DNA from: Pseudomonadota bacterium
Lineage (GTDB): Bacteria; Pseudomonadota; Alphaproteobacteria; Rhizobiales; Xanthobacteraceae
Assembly: GCA_023449855.1 (NCBI GenBank)
Contig: JAEXHR010000339.1
Location: forward strand, 1 to 39,359
Direction of reading: 5' to 3'
Length of the DNA stretch: 39,359 nucleotides
The notes under the pieces are model-generated. The model ran no database searches. It was not told the origin of the DNA and saw nothing but the letters and a program-made list of their open reading frames with translations. Positions 31,178-38,702 of this stretch are shown here, one piece after another. The position numbers were made by a program, and so were the translations under genes. Positions within the stretch are counted from its first letter, which is position 1. Every line of letters begins with the position of its first letter.

Positions 31178-31807
31178 GTGCAACGACTGACCGAACAGAT
31201 TCTGGCGCACGCCGAGGGCTTGCCCGAGGGCGCTCCGATCGCGGCGAAGAGCCTGCTCCATCTCGGCAATCGCGCCGCGGTGGATCAAGCCTTGTCGCGA
31301 CTGGCTGAACGTGGCCGGCTGATGCGTGCCGGGCGCGGCGTCTATCTGCGCCCGGTTTCGAGTCGGTTCGGCGTCCGCGCGCCCTCCGTCGAGAAGGCCG
31401 TCGAAGCCCTCGCGCTCCAGCGCGGCGAAACCATCGTGTCGAACGGTGCCGCGGCCGCTAACGCGCTCGGCCTCACGACACAGGTGCCGGTCCGGTCGGT
31501 CTATCTGACATCGGGCCGTAGCCGGACGATGAATCTGGGCCAGCAGGTCGTCGAGCTGCGGCATGCGCCGCGCTGGCAGTTGGCGCTGGCCGATCGGCCC
31601 GCCGGACAGGCGGTGCGAGCGCTCGCCTGGCTGGGGCCGGAAAAGGCAGAAGCCGCCTTGATGACGTTGAAGCGCAAGTTGCCGTCTTCCACGTTCGGCG
31701 AACTCGTCGCGGTCGCGCCCCAGCTACCGAGCTGGCTCGCCAGGACGGTCGGCAAAGTTGCATACGGCCGAAGGAGCCATTCTCAGGTGGGCGGCCTACC
31801 TATTTAG
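31178..31807 (+). CDS. DUF6088 / AbiEi-like antitoxin-type regulator
   Basis: This 209-aa protein has an N-terminal winged helix (IAAKSLLHLGNRAAVDQALS, then RGRLMRAGRGVYLRP) followed by the AbiEi-type C-terminal part (GETIVSNGAAAANALGLTTQ, PVRSVYLTSGRSRTMNLG). This is the layout of AbiEi/DUF6088 transcriptional autorepressor antitoxins. The start is GTG at 31178, with AGGAAA 6 bases upstream; the in-frame sequence before it is promoter. No AbiEii toxin directly follows; instead a second AbiEi gene with its toxin starts 75 bases later. It may be an orphan antitoxin or a regulator of the neighbouring system. Confidence 0.8.
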   Translation: MQRLTEQILAHAEGLPEGAPIAAKSLLHLGNRAAVDQALSRLAERGRLMRAGRGVYLRPVSSRFGVRAPSVEKAVEALALQRGETIVSNGAAAANALGLTTQVPVRSVYLTSGRSRTMNLGQQVVELRHAPRWQLALADRPAGQAVRALAWLGPEKAEAALMTLKRKLPSSTFGELVAVAPQLPSWLARTVGKVAYGRRSHSQVGGLPI

Positions 31808-31842
31808 ATTGTCCGAAATTTGTATATTTATTTCGGACAATC
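31807..31842 (+). promoter_or_regulatory. AbiEi operator, inverted repeat 1
   Basis: Perfect 13-bp arms GATTGTCCGAAAT (31807-31819) and ATTTCGGACAATC (31830-31842) with a 10-base spacer. The left arm starts at the last base of the DUF6088 stop codon. AbiEi antitoxins repress their operon by binding two inverted repeats in the promoter region; this would be the upstream one. Confidence 0.75.
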
Positions 31843-31845
31843 CAC

Positions 31846-31882
31846 TTGGTTCGCGTCCGAAAAAGGACTACAATTTTCGGAC
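31846..31882 (+). promoter_or_regulatory. abiE promoter and operator, inverted repeat 2
   Basis: A -35-like TTGGTT (31846-31851) and -10 TACAAT (31869-31874) are 17 bp apart. They overlap a second inverted repeat, GTCCGAAAA / TTTTCGGAC (31855-31863 and 31874-31882, again a 10-base spacer). The right arm ends directly before the ATG at 31883, so the transcript would be leaderless or nearly so. Confidence 0.7.
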
Positions 31883-32713
31883 ATGAACACCGACTCGCCC
31901 GATCTGAAGAAAGCCATGCTCGAGCGCATCCGTGCGGATGCGCCACGCAAGGTCTGGACGCCCAGTGACTTCGTCGATCTCGCCTCGCGGGACGCGGTCG
32001 ATAAGGCGTTGCAGCGGCTGACGAAGGTCGAAATCCTTAGGCGGATTGATCGTGGGCTCTACGATCAGCCTGGCTTCAACAAACTCACCCAGAAACCCAA
32101 TCCGCCTGATCCGCGCTCAGTCATCGACGCCGTCGGGCGACGTGACCAAACCCGGATGCTTGTCGACGGCATGACCGCGGCGAACGATCTGGGCCTAACT
32201 GACGCCGTCCCCGCCAAAATCGTGGTGCACACCGACGCTCGGCGCCGCGCGATCAAGCTCGGCAACGTAACGATCACCTTCCGTCCAACCGCGGCCAGCA
32301 AGCTATTCTGGGCCGGACGACCAGCGATGCGCGTCGTCCAAGCGCTTCACTGGCTGCGCGATCTCATGGTTCGTGAAGGAGAAAGTGATCAGGTTAGGCG
32401 CAAGCTCGCCAATCTTTTCGAAGATCCCACGGTGGGACCGCCCCTCAAAGCGGATCTCACTGCCGGTATGACAGCTCTTCCGACATGGATGTGGGTGTTT
32501 CTCAAGCCGCTCGTTGAAAGCGACGCCGGCGTTCGTCGTCGGCACGTCGATGATGATCGTGATGATGCTGATCATGATCGTCATCAACAAAGAACGGCGG
32601 ACGATGCCGATGATCAGCGTCATGCTGCCGTCGCCCGGCCCAAGCGAAAGCCGCTTTCCCCGCAGAAGGCACAAACTGCCAAGCGCGGTGCAGCCCGGGC
32701 GGTGAAGACATGA
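31883..32713 (+). CDS. abiEi: AbiEi, type IV antitoxin
   Basis: This 276-aa protein has an N-terminal winged helix (KVWTPSDFVDLASRDAVDKA, then ILRRIDRGLYDQPGF) and an AbiEi C-terminal antitoxin region (TRMLVDGMTAANDLGLTDAV, KLGNVTITFRPT, MRVVQALHWLRD). It would repress its own promoter and counter AbiEii. The ATG at 31883 abuts operator repeat 2. After about residue 218 there is an unusual Asp/His/Arg-rich tail (HVDDDRDDADHDRHQQ) encoded by GATGATC-like repeats, then a basic end. The stop overlaps the abiEii start as ATGA. Confidence 0.88.
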   Translation: MNTDSPDLKKAMLERIRADAPRKVWTPSDFVDLASRDAVDKALQRLTKVEILRRIDRGLYDQPGFNKLTQKPNPPDPRSVIDAVGRRDQTRMLVDGMTAANDLGLTDAVPAKIVVHTDARRRAIKLGNVTITFRPTAASKLFWAGRPAMRVVQALHWLRDLMVREGESDQVRRKLANLFEDPTVGPPLKADLTAGMTALPTWMWVFLKPLVESDAGVRRRHVDDDRDDADHDRHQQRTADDADDQRHAAVARPKRKPLSPQKAQTAKRGAARAVKT

Positions 32714-33789
32714 ATCCGGCTTTCGACGAGGTTCTCGCGGCCGGGTCGGACGCGATGTTGAGCGCCTTCGATACGACGGCGCTACGCCTCGGCACGGCGT
32801 CTCAGAATATCGAGAAGGACTTCTGGGTCTGCTGGACGCTGGATGCCTTGTTCAATGGCTTGAAAGAGGGCGGACCCCGCCTCCTCTTCAAAGGTGGAAC
32901 CTCCCTGTCCAAAGGGTTTGGTTTGATCAATCGCTTCTCCGAAGACATTGATGTCACGGTGTTTCGGGACGACATCGGCGAGCCGGCGACCATCGAGGAG
33001 CTCGAAGCGCTGAGTAGCAAAAAGCGCCGGGCGCGCCTCGATGCGATCAAGGACGCCTGCCAAGCCTACATCAACGGCCCGCTGCGGGCTGAGTTGACGC
33101 AGATCCTGCAGGACCGGCTTCAGGCTGCCGGCCTCGATGCCGGCGCGGCCCGAGTGGAAGCCGATGACGCTGATCCCGACGGGCAGACGCTTCTGATCTG
33201 GTATCCCGCGGCGACGCCGCGATCGGATTATGTGCGGGCAGCGATCAAGATCGAGTCGGGCGCGAAATCCGCGCTCGATCCGAACAGCGAAGTGCCGATC
33301 AAACCCTATGTCGATGATGATCTGCCGGCGCTCGACCTGACCGTGCCGGCCGTCCGCACGGTCGATCCGGAACGTACCTTCTGGGACAAGGTTGTCATCC
33401 TCCATGGGCTGCGGCGCTGGTTCGACAAGCGCGGCGAGCTGCGCGGGGGCGGCCAACGCGTTTCCCGTCACTATTATGACCTGCACCAGCTCGCCGCGGC
33501 CCGCGTCGGCGCCGCCGCCATCGCTGATCCGGCGCTCGGTGCGGATTGCGTCGCGCACGCCCGGATGTTCTTCAATCGACCGGACTTCGATCTCGCGAGC
33601 GCTGCGCCTGGCTCGTTTGCACTCGCCCCGCATGACGCGATGATCGAGCAACTGCGCGTCGACTACAGGGCCATGCAGGGCATGATCTTTGGCGATCCAC
33701 CGGATTTCGAGGCGGTGCTCGACAGCATCGGCTCGCTCGAGACGCGTCTCAACAAGAAGGGCGATACGGGAGGCGGGGCCGCGCGATGA
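32710..33789 (+). CDS. abiEii: AbiEii, nucleotidyltransferase toxin
   Basis: This 359-aa nucleotidyltransferase-fold toxin has the motif KGGTSLSKGFGLINRFSEDI (GGTSLSK at 62-68, acidic D79/D81). A conserved KIESGAKSALDPN segment near residue 180 and TFWDKVVILHGLRRW follow. AbiEii proteins are GTP-dependent or related nucleotidyltransferases that cause reversible growth arrest, giving phage resistance or stabilising mobile elements. All visible key residues are present. It is coupled by ATGA overlaps both to abiEi and to the sigma-like gene that follows. Confidence 0.92.
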   Translation: MNPAFDEVLAAGSDAMLSAFDTTALRLGTASQNIEKDFWVCWTLDALFNGLKEGGPRLLFKGGTSLSKGFGLINRFSEDIDVTVFRDDIGEPATIEELEALSSKKRRARLDAIKDACQAYINGPLRAELTQILQDRLQAAGLDAGAARVEADDADPDGQTLLIWYPAATPRSDYVRAAIKIESGAKSALDPNSEVPIKPYVDDDLPALDLTVPAVRTVDPERTFWDKVVILHGLRRWFDKRGELRGGGQRVSRHYYDLHQLAAARVGAAAIADPALGADCVAHARMFFNRPDFDLASAAPGSFALAPHDAMIEQLRVDYRAMQGMIFGDPPDFEAVLDSIGSLETRLNKKGDTGGGAAR

Positions 33790-34643
33790 ACCAGTTGGAG
33801 GGAGCTTTCGACACCGGGCAAAAGGCAGACGCGCGTGGCGCGGGCGAAGCGATCGTAACCCCGCTGCGCAAACGCCGCCTCAGCGGCGAACTCTACGAGC
33901 GCGACCCGAAGATAGAAGCCCTCATCGCCGAATTGGCAGTCCTGCCGCGTGATGGCTTGATCGCCAGGGCGGAAATCACCAAGCGCTCGGACCCGGGCTA
34001 CGTCCCGAGCGAATGTCTCGTTTACTTCATTCGCGCGAGCCGTCGCGACAACAACGAGGTGTGGTTCGAGCGCCTCTATCGGATCTTGACCGAACGGGTG
34101 CTGCGCAGTTTGCCCAGGGCGGAAAGCTCCGATGGAAAGACGGAATCGCTGACGCGCGGGGTCGTGCGCGACAAGGTGTTCGGCCGGTTCGTCGAGCTCT
34201 TTTCGGCGGACCGCGCCGCCTACGACGAAAAGGTCGACTACTTCGAGGTGCGCTTCGATGGCGCGCTAGCGAGCCTGCGGCGCGATGCGCAGGAAAAGGC
34301 CTGGCGCGACGAAAACCGTTCCCAGCCCCTCGAATATGACGAGGAGAGCGGAGAACTGTCACCGGAGGTCGAGGCGGCCGCAGGGACCCACGATCCCTTC
34401 GCCGTGTCGGATTTCGACGACCCGTCTTACCGGTCGCGCCTGGATGCGGCGATTGAAGCTCTACCGACAGAACAAAGCAGGATCATTCACATGTTGAGAC
34501 AGGGCTTCCCCATCGACTCCAAGGAGCCGGACGTCATGACCATCGCCAAGGCTTTGGGCCGCTCCGAAAAGACCGTCCGAACCTACCGCGACAAGGCCTT
34601 CGCCGCCCTGCGAGCTGCCATGGCCGACGGAGAAGAGCGGTGA
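33786..34643 (+). CDS. Sigma-70-like regulator
   Basis: This 285-aa protein has a central helical part that resembles region 2 of sigma factors (SECLVYFIRASRRDNNEVWFERL...VLRSLPRAE). A C-terminal region-4-like helix-turn-helix follows: SRIIHMLRQGFPIDS, then VMTIAKALGRSEKTVRTYRD. It begins inside the abiEii stop (ATGA overlap), so it is made from the same message. Targets unknown. Similar proteins are found as a regular companion of ImmA/IrrE-UvrD genes in proteobacterial elements (recollection, not verified here). An acidic loop (LEYDEESGELSPEVEAA) separates the two parts. Confidence 0.75.
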   Translation: MNQLEGAFDTGQKADARGAGEAIVTPLRKRRLSGELYERDPKIEALIAELAVLPRDGLIARAEITKRSDPGYVPSECLVYFIRASRRDNNEVWFERLYRILTERVLRSLPRAESSDGKTESLTRGVVRDKVFGRFVELFSADRAAYDEKVDYFEVRFDGALASLRRDAQEKAWRDENRSQPLEYDEESGELSPEVEAAAGTHDPFAVSDFDDPSYRSRLDAAIEALPTEQSRIIHMLRQGFPIDSKEPDVMTIAKALGRSEKTVRTYRDKAFAALRAAMADGEER

Positions 34644-35218
34644 GCCCCGGCGGCGGACGTCCATCCCGCGAGGCCGTGCTCGACGCGTTCGCGGTCGAGA
34701 GCGAGCCTGGCCGGTCGACCTTGGAACGCTATCTGCGGCTATACCCGGAATATGCCGGGGAGCTCATCGACCTCTCGCGCGAACTCAGCCGCGAGGCTTA
34801 TGAAGATGCCGCACCCCTCTCTGCTACCGATCGGGCGCTGATCGACGCTGCCTGGTCGCAACACGCGAAGGTTATGCCGGCGGCAGCAGCCGACCCTTTC
34901 GCGGCGCTGACGGTCGATGACTGGCGCGCCGTCGCGCAGCGTCTGGACGTGCCCCGGCAGGTCGTGACCGCACTGCGCGAACGGCGGGTCTCTCTCGTCA
35001 GTATCCCGCGACGCTTCCTGGCGATATTGGCGGATGCGATGCGCAGCTCTGTCGCACAGTTGGAGTCGTCCTGGGGGCCAGCGCACCTGATTGTCGCGCG
35101 CAGCTATAAGGCCGACAGCAAACCGGTGGCCGGCGAGCAGGTCACCTTCGAGCAAGTGCTGATCGATGCCGGCGTCCCGGCCGAGAAGCGCGCCCGGCTG
35201 TTGGCGGAGGCGGACTGA
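34640..35218 (+). CDS. Unknown protein between sigma-like and helicase genes
   Basis: This 192-aa protein starts at a GTG overlapping the sigma-like stop (GTGA). Residues 1-55 are helical (RSTLERYLRLYPEYAGELID). A later segment, WRAVAQRLDVPRQVVTALRERR, looks like a helix-turn-helix, and the C-terminus (VTFEQVLIDAGVPAEKRARL) resembles a short docking or regulatory tail. No family recognised. The two-base gap to the next gene and conserved order suggest that it works with the ImmA-UvrD protein or the sigma-like regulator, perhaps as an antagonist. The last point is speculation. Confidence 0.65.
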   Translation: MSPGGGRPSREAVLDAFAVESEPGRSTLERYLRLYPEYAGELIDLSRELSREAYEDAAPLSATDRALIDAAWSQHAKVMPAAAADPFAALTVDDWRAVAQRLDVPRQVVTALRERRVSLVSIPRRFLAILADAMRSSVAQLESSWGPAHLIVARSYKADSKPVAGEQVTFEQVLIDAGVPAEKRARLLAEAD

Positions 35219-35219
35219 C

Positions 35220-38200
35220 ATGGACAGTGTGGAGCTCGCCAGGCAAGTCGCCGCCGAGCTTCACGCTCGCCTCGTTGCATCCGGCGCCGATCCCTGGTCG
35301 CCCTATGACTTTGCTGTCGCCGAGGCCAAGCGGCGGGGGATTGATGTCGAACGGACTGCCGCCGGCGCAGCCGTCCTCAATGGCGGCCGCGCGACTTTCG
35401 TCGCCGCCGACGATCTGATTCTTCACGAGAATATGGGCTCTCCGTTCGAGCAAGCTTTCCTCGTGGCGCATGAGATCGGCCATGTCGAGCTGGGCGACGA
35501 TCCTGGTGGCGAAGCGGCGCCGATGATTGATCCGGCACGCCCGGCCGAGCCCTCACCAGTCGGAATGGATCGGGTTGTCGATTATGGACGCCGGCAACGC
35601 CGCGAAGTCCAGATGGACCTGTTCGCGCGCGAACTGCTGCTTCCGCGCACCGTCGCGCGGGCGCTCCATGTCGACCAAGGGCTCGCCGCGTCCGCCATCG
35701 CCGCGAAGCTCGGCGCGCCGTTCGAGGTCGTCGCGCAGCAGTTGTTCGATGCTTTGCTGCTGCCGCCCGTGCCTCCCGCCGCGACTGCGGCGCATGTCGA
35801 ACGGCCGCTCAATCCGCTGCAAGCGGCCGCTGCGGCGCATCGCGGCGAAGCCTATCTGCTTGAGGCGGGGCCTGGCACCGGCAAGACGCAGACGCTGATC
35901 GCGCGCGTCGAGGGCCTTCTAGGCGAGGGCGTCGATCCACGGCGCATACTGCTGTTGACCTTTTCGAACAAGGCAGCGGGCGAGATGGCCGAGCGGATCG
36001 CGCGCAAGCGGCCCGAGGCTGCGGCCGCGATGTGGATCGGCACGTTCCATGCCTTCGGCCTCGATATCATCCGTCGTTTCCATGCGGAGCTCGGCCTGCC
36101 GAAGGACCCGCGGATGATGGACCGGACCGAAGCGGTCGAACTCCTCGAGGGGGAGTTCCCGCGGCTTAGGCTCGCGTACTACCGCAATCTTTACGATCCG
36201 ACCCAGATCATTGCCGACATGTTGGCCGCCGTATCGCGGGCGAAGGATGAGGTGGTCGACGCCGAAACCTACGCCGCGCTCGCCGACGCCATGCAGGCGA
36301 AAGCCCAGGACTCGGATGCGCGCGAGGCGGCGGAACGCGCCGGCGAGGTTGCCCGCGTCTACGCGGCCTACGAACAGCTCAAGCGCAACGCGCATTGCAT
36401 CGACTTCGGCGATCTTGTCGCCTTGCCGGTGCAACTGCTCGAAAAGGAGGCGGCCATCTGCGCGGCGCTGCAGGCGCAATATGATCATGTCCTGGTGGAT
36501 GAGTATCAGGACGTGAACCGCAGCAGCGTGCGGCTGCTGAGCGCACTGCGGCCCGACGGCCGCAATCTCTGGATGGTCGGCGACGCCAAGCAGTCGATCT
36601 ACCGGTTTCGCGGTGCCTCATCCTTCAACATAACCCGGTTCGGCAAGGAGGACTTCGCCGGTGGCAATCGCGGTCGATTGAAGCGTAATTATCGTTCGGT
36701 GCCGGAGATTGTCGCCAGCTTCTCCAGTTTCGCGATCACGATGCGCGCCGGCGATGCGGATAGTGGCCTCGACGCGGACCGCGACGCCAATGGACATAGG
36801 CCCGAGTTGCGCACGGTCCAGCGCGCCGAGCAGCAGCAGGTCGCCCTGGCCGACGCTATCGAGGAGCTGCGGCGTGACGGCTACGCCTATCGTGACCAGG
36901 CGGTCCTGTGCACCGGCAACGAAAAGCTGTCGACGATCGGGCAGGACCTGGAACGGCTCGGCGTGCCGGTCCTCTTCCTGGGAAGTCTGTTCGAGCGGGG
37001 TGAGGTCAAGGATCTCCTGGCTCTCCTCTCGATCCTAGTCGATCGGCGCGCCATGGGCCTGGTGCGCATTGCCTGCTGGCGAGACTTCGCCACCTCCTTT
37101 GCCGATGTGGTCGCGGTCTTCGACCATCTGCGGGCGGCCGAGCACGCGCCGGCGGGCTGGCTGCGGCATGGCGAGGCGATCCCCGGTTTGAGCGACAGGG
37201 GGCGGCAGACCGTTGCCAAGCTCGCGACTGCGCTCGATGGTTTCGATCAGACGGCCTCGCCCTGGACCGTGCTCGCGACGCTGTTGCTCGATCGCACACG
37301 CATCGCCGCGCGCCTGGGCGCGTCGGAGGATCTCGCCGACCGCACACGGGGCATCGCGATCTGGCAATTCCTCAACTTTGTGCGGGTACAACCGGCCGGA
37401 CGCGGGCTGCCCATCACGCGCCTGCTCGATCGTGTGCGCAGGCTCGTGCGGCTCGGCGACGACCGCGACCTGCGCCAATTGCCGGCGGCCGCCCAGCATC
37501 TCGACGCCGTGCGGCTGATGACCATCCATGGCGCCAAGGGCCTAGAGTTCGGTGGCGTCCATATTCCTGGGCTTAACAGCGACACGATCCCACGCACGCC
37601 GCCGGCGCCGCCCTGTCCGGCGCCCGACGGGATGATCGCGGGGGCGGAGGGCAGTGCGCTGGAGGCGTTCCGCGCAGGTCAGGCCGAGGAGCAGGAGTGC
37701 CTATTTTACGTGGCGCAGTCGCGCGCCCGCGATCGCCTGATCCTTTATGCGCCGACCGAGAAGAGTAACGGCCACAACCGACCGCATTCGCCATTCCTCG
37801 ACCGTCTCGGGGCGACCTTAACACGCCGTTCGCTCGTGCCGGCACGGCCGCTTCCCGTGGCCGCGGAAGCTCGGGATATCGATTTGGTGGTCGACGGACG
37901 GCTGCGGTTAGGCGCCCCGCAGATCGCTCTTTATGAATCCTGCCCGCGTCGCTTCTTCTACACGCATGTCCTGCAGGTCGGCGGCCGGCGAACCGCGACC
38001 GCCTTCATGCATCTGCATGAGGCGGTTCGCGTGGTGGTCGAGGCGGTGATCGCGTCGGATGGACCCGTGTCCGAGCAGGCGCTGCAAGATCGCATCGATG
38101 CGGCGCTCGCCGGCGAGGGGCTCGGCGAGCACGGCTATCGCGCGGAATTCCGCGATCTGGCGCTGGCAATGCTGCGCTTCTTCCTGGCGAACCGCGCCGA

Positions 38201-38621
38201 AGCAGTCCCCGAAGCGCCGGTCGCGCTCAGCCTCAGTTTCGGCGGCGAGGAGATCATCGTTCGGCCGGACGAGGTGCTGGTGCGGCCGGACGGCATCCGC
38301 GCCGTGCGCCGCATTCGCACGGGTCACATGCGGTCGGCCGAGGGCAAGGATGTCGGCGCGGCGGCGCTGATGCTGGCGGTCAGGCAGTCCTTTCCCGGCG
38401 CGGTCGCAGAGCTCGTCCATCTTTCCGACGGCGAGGCACATGCGCTTGCCTTGTCCGATCGGGAGCTGAAGGGGCGCAAGGACAAGCTCGCAAAGTTTCT
38501 CGGCGACATCCGCGCCGGACGGTTTCCGGCCGAGGTTTCGTCGCGCACCTGCCCGAACTGCCCGGCCTTCTTCATCTGCGGGCAGACCCCCGACGGCCCC
38601 TTGCAAAAAAAGTTCGTCTGA
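35220..38621 (+). CDS. ImmA/IrrE metallopeptidase-UvrD helicase-AddB-like nuclease fusion
   Basis: This 1133-aa protein has three parts. Residues 1-185 are an ImmA/IrrE zinc peptidase with HEIGH at 84-88 and a downstream DLFARELLLP glutamate. Residues 195-885 are a UvrD/AddA-type SF1A helicase: Walker A GPGTGKT 217-223, DEYQD 427-431, GDAKQSIYRFRGA, TIHGAKGLEF, YVAQSRARDRL. The C-terminus has a Cas4/AddB-like four-Cys iron-sulphur arrangement: Cys908 in ESCPRRFFY and Cys1111, Cys1114, Cys1120 in CPNCPAFFIC. The PD-(D/E)XK active site appears lost: the usual D-x-K is RIR in AVRRIRTGH. ImmA/IrrE domains cut repressors after DNA damage, so the fusion may sense and process DNA ends and relieve repression. 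The start two bases after the previous stop was preferred. Confidence 0.88.
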   Translation: MDSVELARQVAAELHARLVASGADPWSPYDFAVAEAKRRGIDVERTAAGAAVLNGGRATFVAADDLILHENMGSPFEQAFLVAHEIGHVELGDDPGGEAAPMIDPARPAEPSPVGMDRVVDYGRRQRREVQMDLFARELLLPRTVARALHVDQGLAASAIAAKLGAPFEVVAQQLFDALLLPPVPPAATAAHVERPLNPLQAAAAAHRGEAYLLEAGPGTGKTQTLIARVEGLLGEGVDPRRILLLTFSNKAAGEMAERIARKRPEAAAAMWIGTFHAFGLDIIRRFHAELGLPKDPRMMDRTEAVELLEGEFPRLRLAYYRNLYDPTQIIADMLAAVSRAKDEVVDAETYAALADAMQAKAQDSDAREAAERAGEVARVYAAYEQLKRNAHCIDFGDLVALPVQLLEKEAAICAALQAQYDHVLVDEYQDVNRSSVRLLSALRPDGRNLWMVGDAKQSIYRFRGASSFNITRFGKEDFAGGNRGRLKRNYRSVPEIVASFSSFAITMRAGDADSGLDADRDANGHRPELRTVQRAEQQQVALADAIEELRRDGYAYRDQAVLCTGNEKLSTIGQDLERLGVPVLFLGSLFERGEVKDLLALLSILVDRRAMGLVRIACWRDFATSFADVVAVFDHLRAAEHAPAGWLRHGEAIPGLSDRGRQTVAKLATALDGFDQTASPWTVLATLLLDRTRIAARLGASEDLADRTRGIAIWQFLNFVRVQPAGRGLPITRLLDRVRRLVRLGDDRDLRQLPAAAQHLDAVRLMTIHGAKGLEFGGVHIPGLNSDTIPRTPPAPPCPAPDGMIAGAEGSALEAFRAGQAEEQECLFYVAQSRARDRLILYAPTEKSNGHNRPHSPFLDRLGATLTRRSLVPARPLPVAAEARDIDLVVDGRLRLGAPQIALYESCPRRFFYTHVLQVGGRRTATAFMHLHEAVRVVVEAVIASDGPVSEQALQDRIDAALAGEGLGEHGYRAEFRDLALAMLRFFLANRAEAVPEAPVALSLSFGGEEIIVRPDEVLVRPDGIRAVRRIRTGHMRSAEGKDVGAAALMLAVRQSFPGAVAELVHLSDGEAHALALSDRELKGRKDKLAKFLGDIRAGRFPAEVSSRTCPNCPAFFICGQTPDGPLQKKFV

Positions 38622-38648
38622 CCTTACCGGTCGGCCTCCGTCGCTCCG

Positions 38649-38699
38649 ATTGGACCCTTAGAGCCGCGGCGCTGCCTCGGCCGAACCTAAGGACCCAAT
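38649..38699 (+). promoter_or_regulatory. Imperfect inverted repeat before the multiubiquitin gene
   Basis: ATTGGACCCTTAG (38649-38661) and CTAAGGACCCAAT (38687-38699) are inverted repeats with two internal mismatches and a 25-base spacer. The right arm contains the AAGGA ribosome binding site of the next gene, so folding could mask it. The 81-base gap is the largest inside this cargo cluster; a separate promoter was not identified. Confidence 0.5.
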
Positions 38700-38702
38700 C
38701 TT

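Noticed and set aside
32540..32620. GATGATC-like repeats considered as a CRISPR or VNTR array
   Set aside because: Period is too short and irregular, no spacers, and the stretch is in frame within abiEi.
32514..32705. Alternative plus-strand frame with a hydrophobic stretch (MMIVMMLIMIVI)
   Set aside because: It arises from GATGATC-type repeats read out of frame inside abiEi; no ribosome site.
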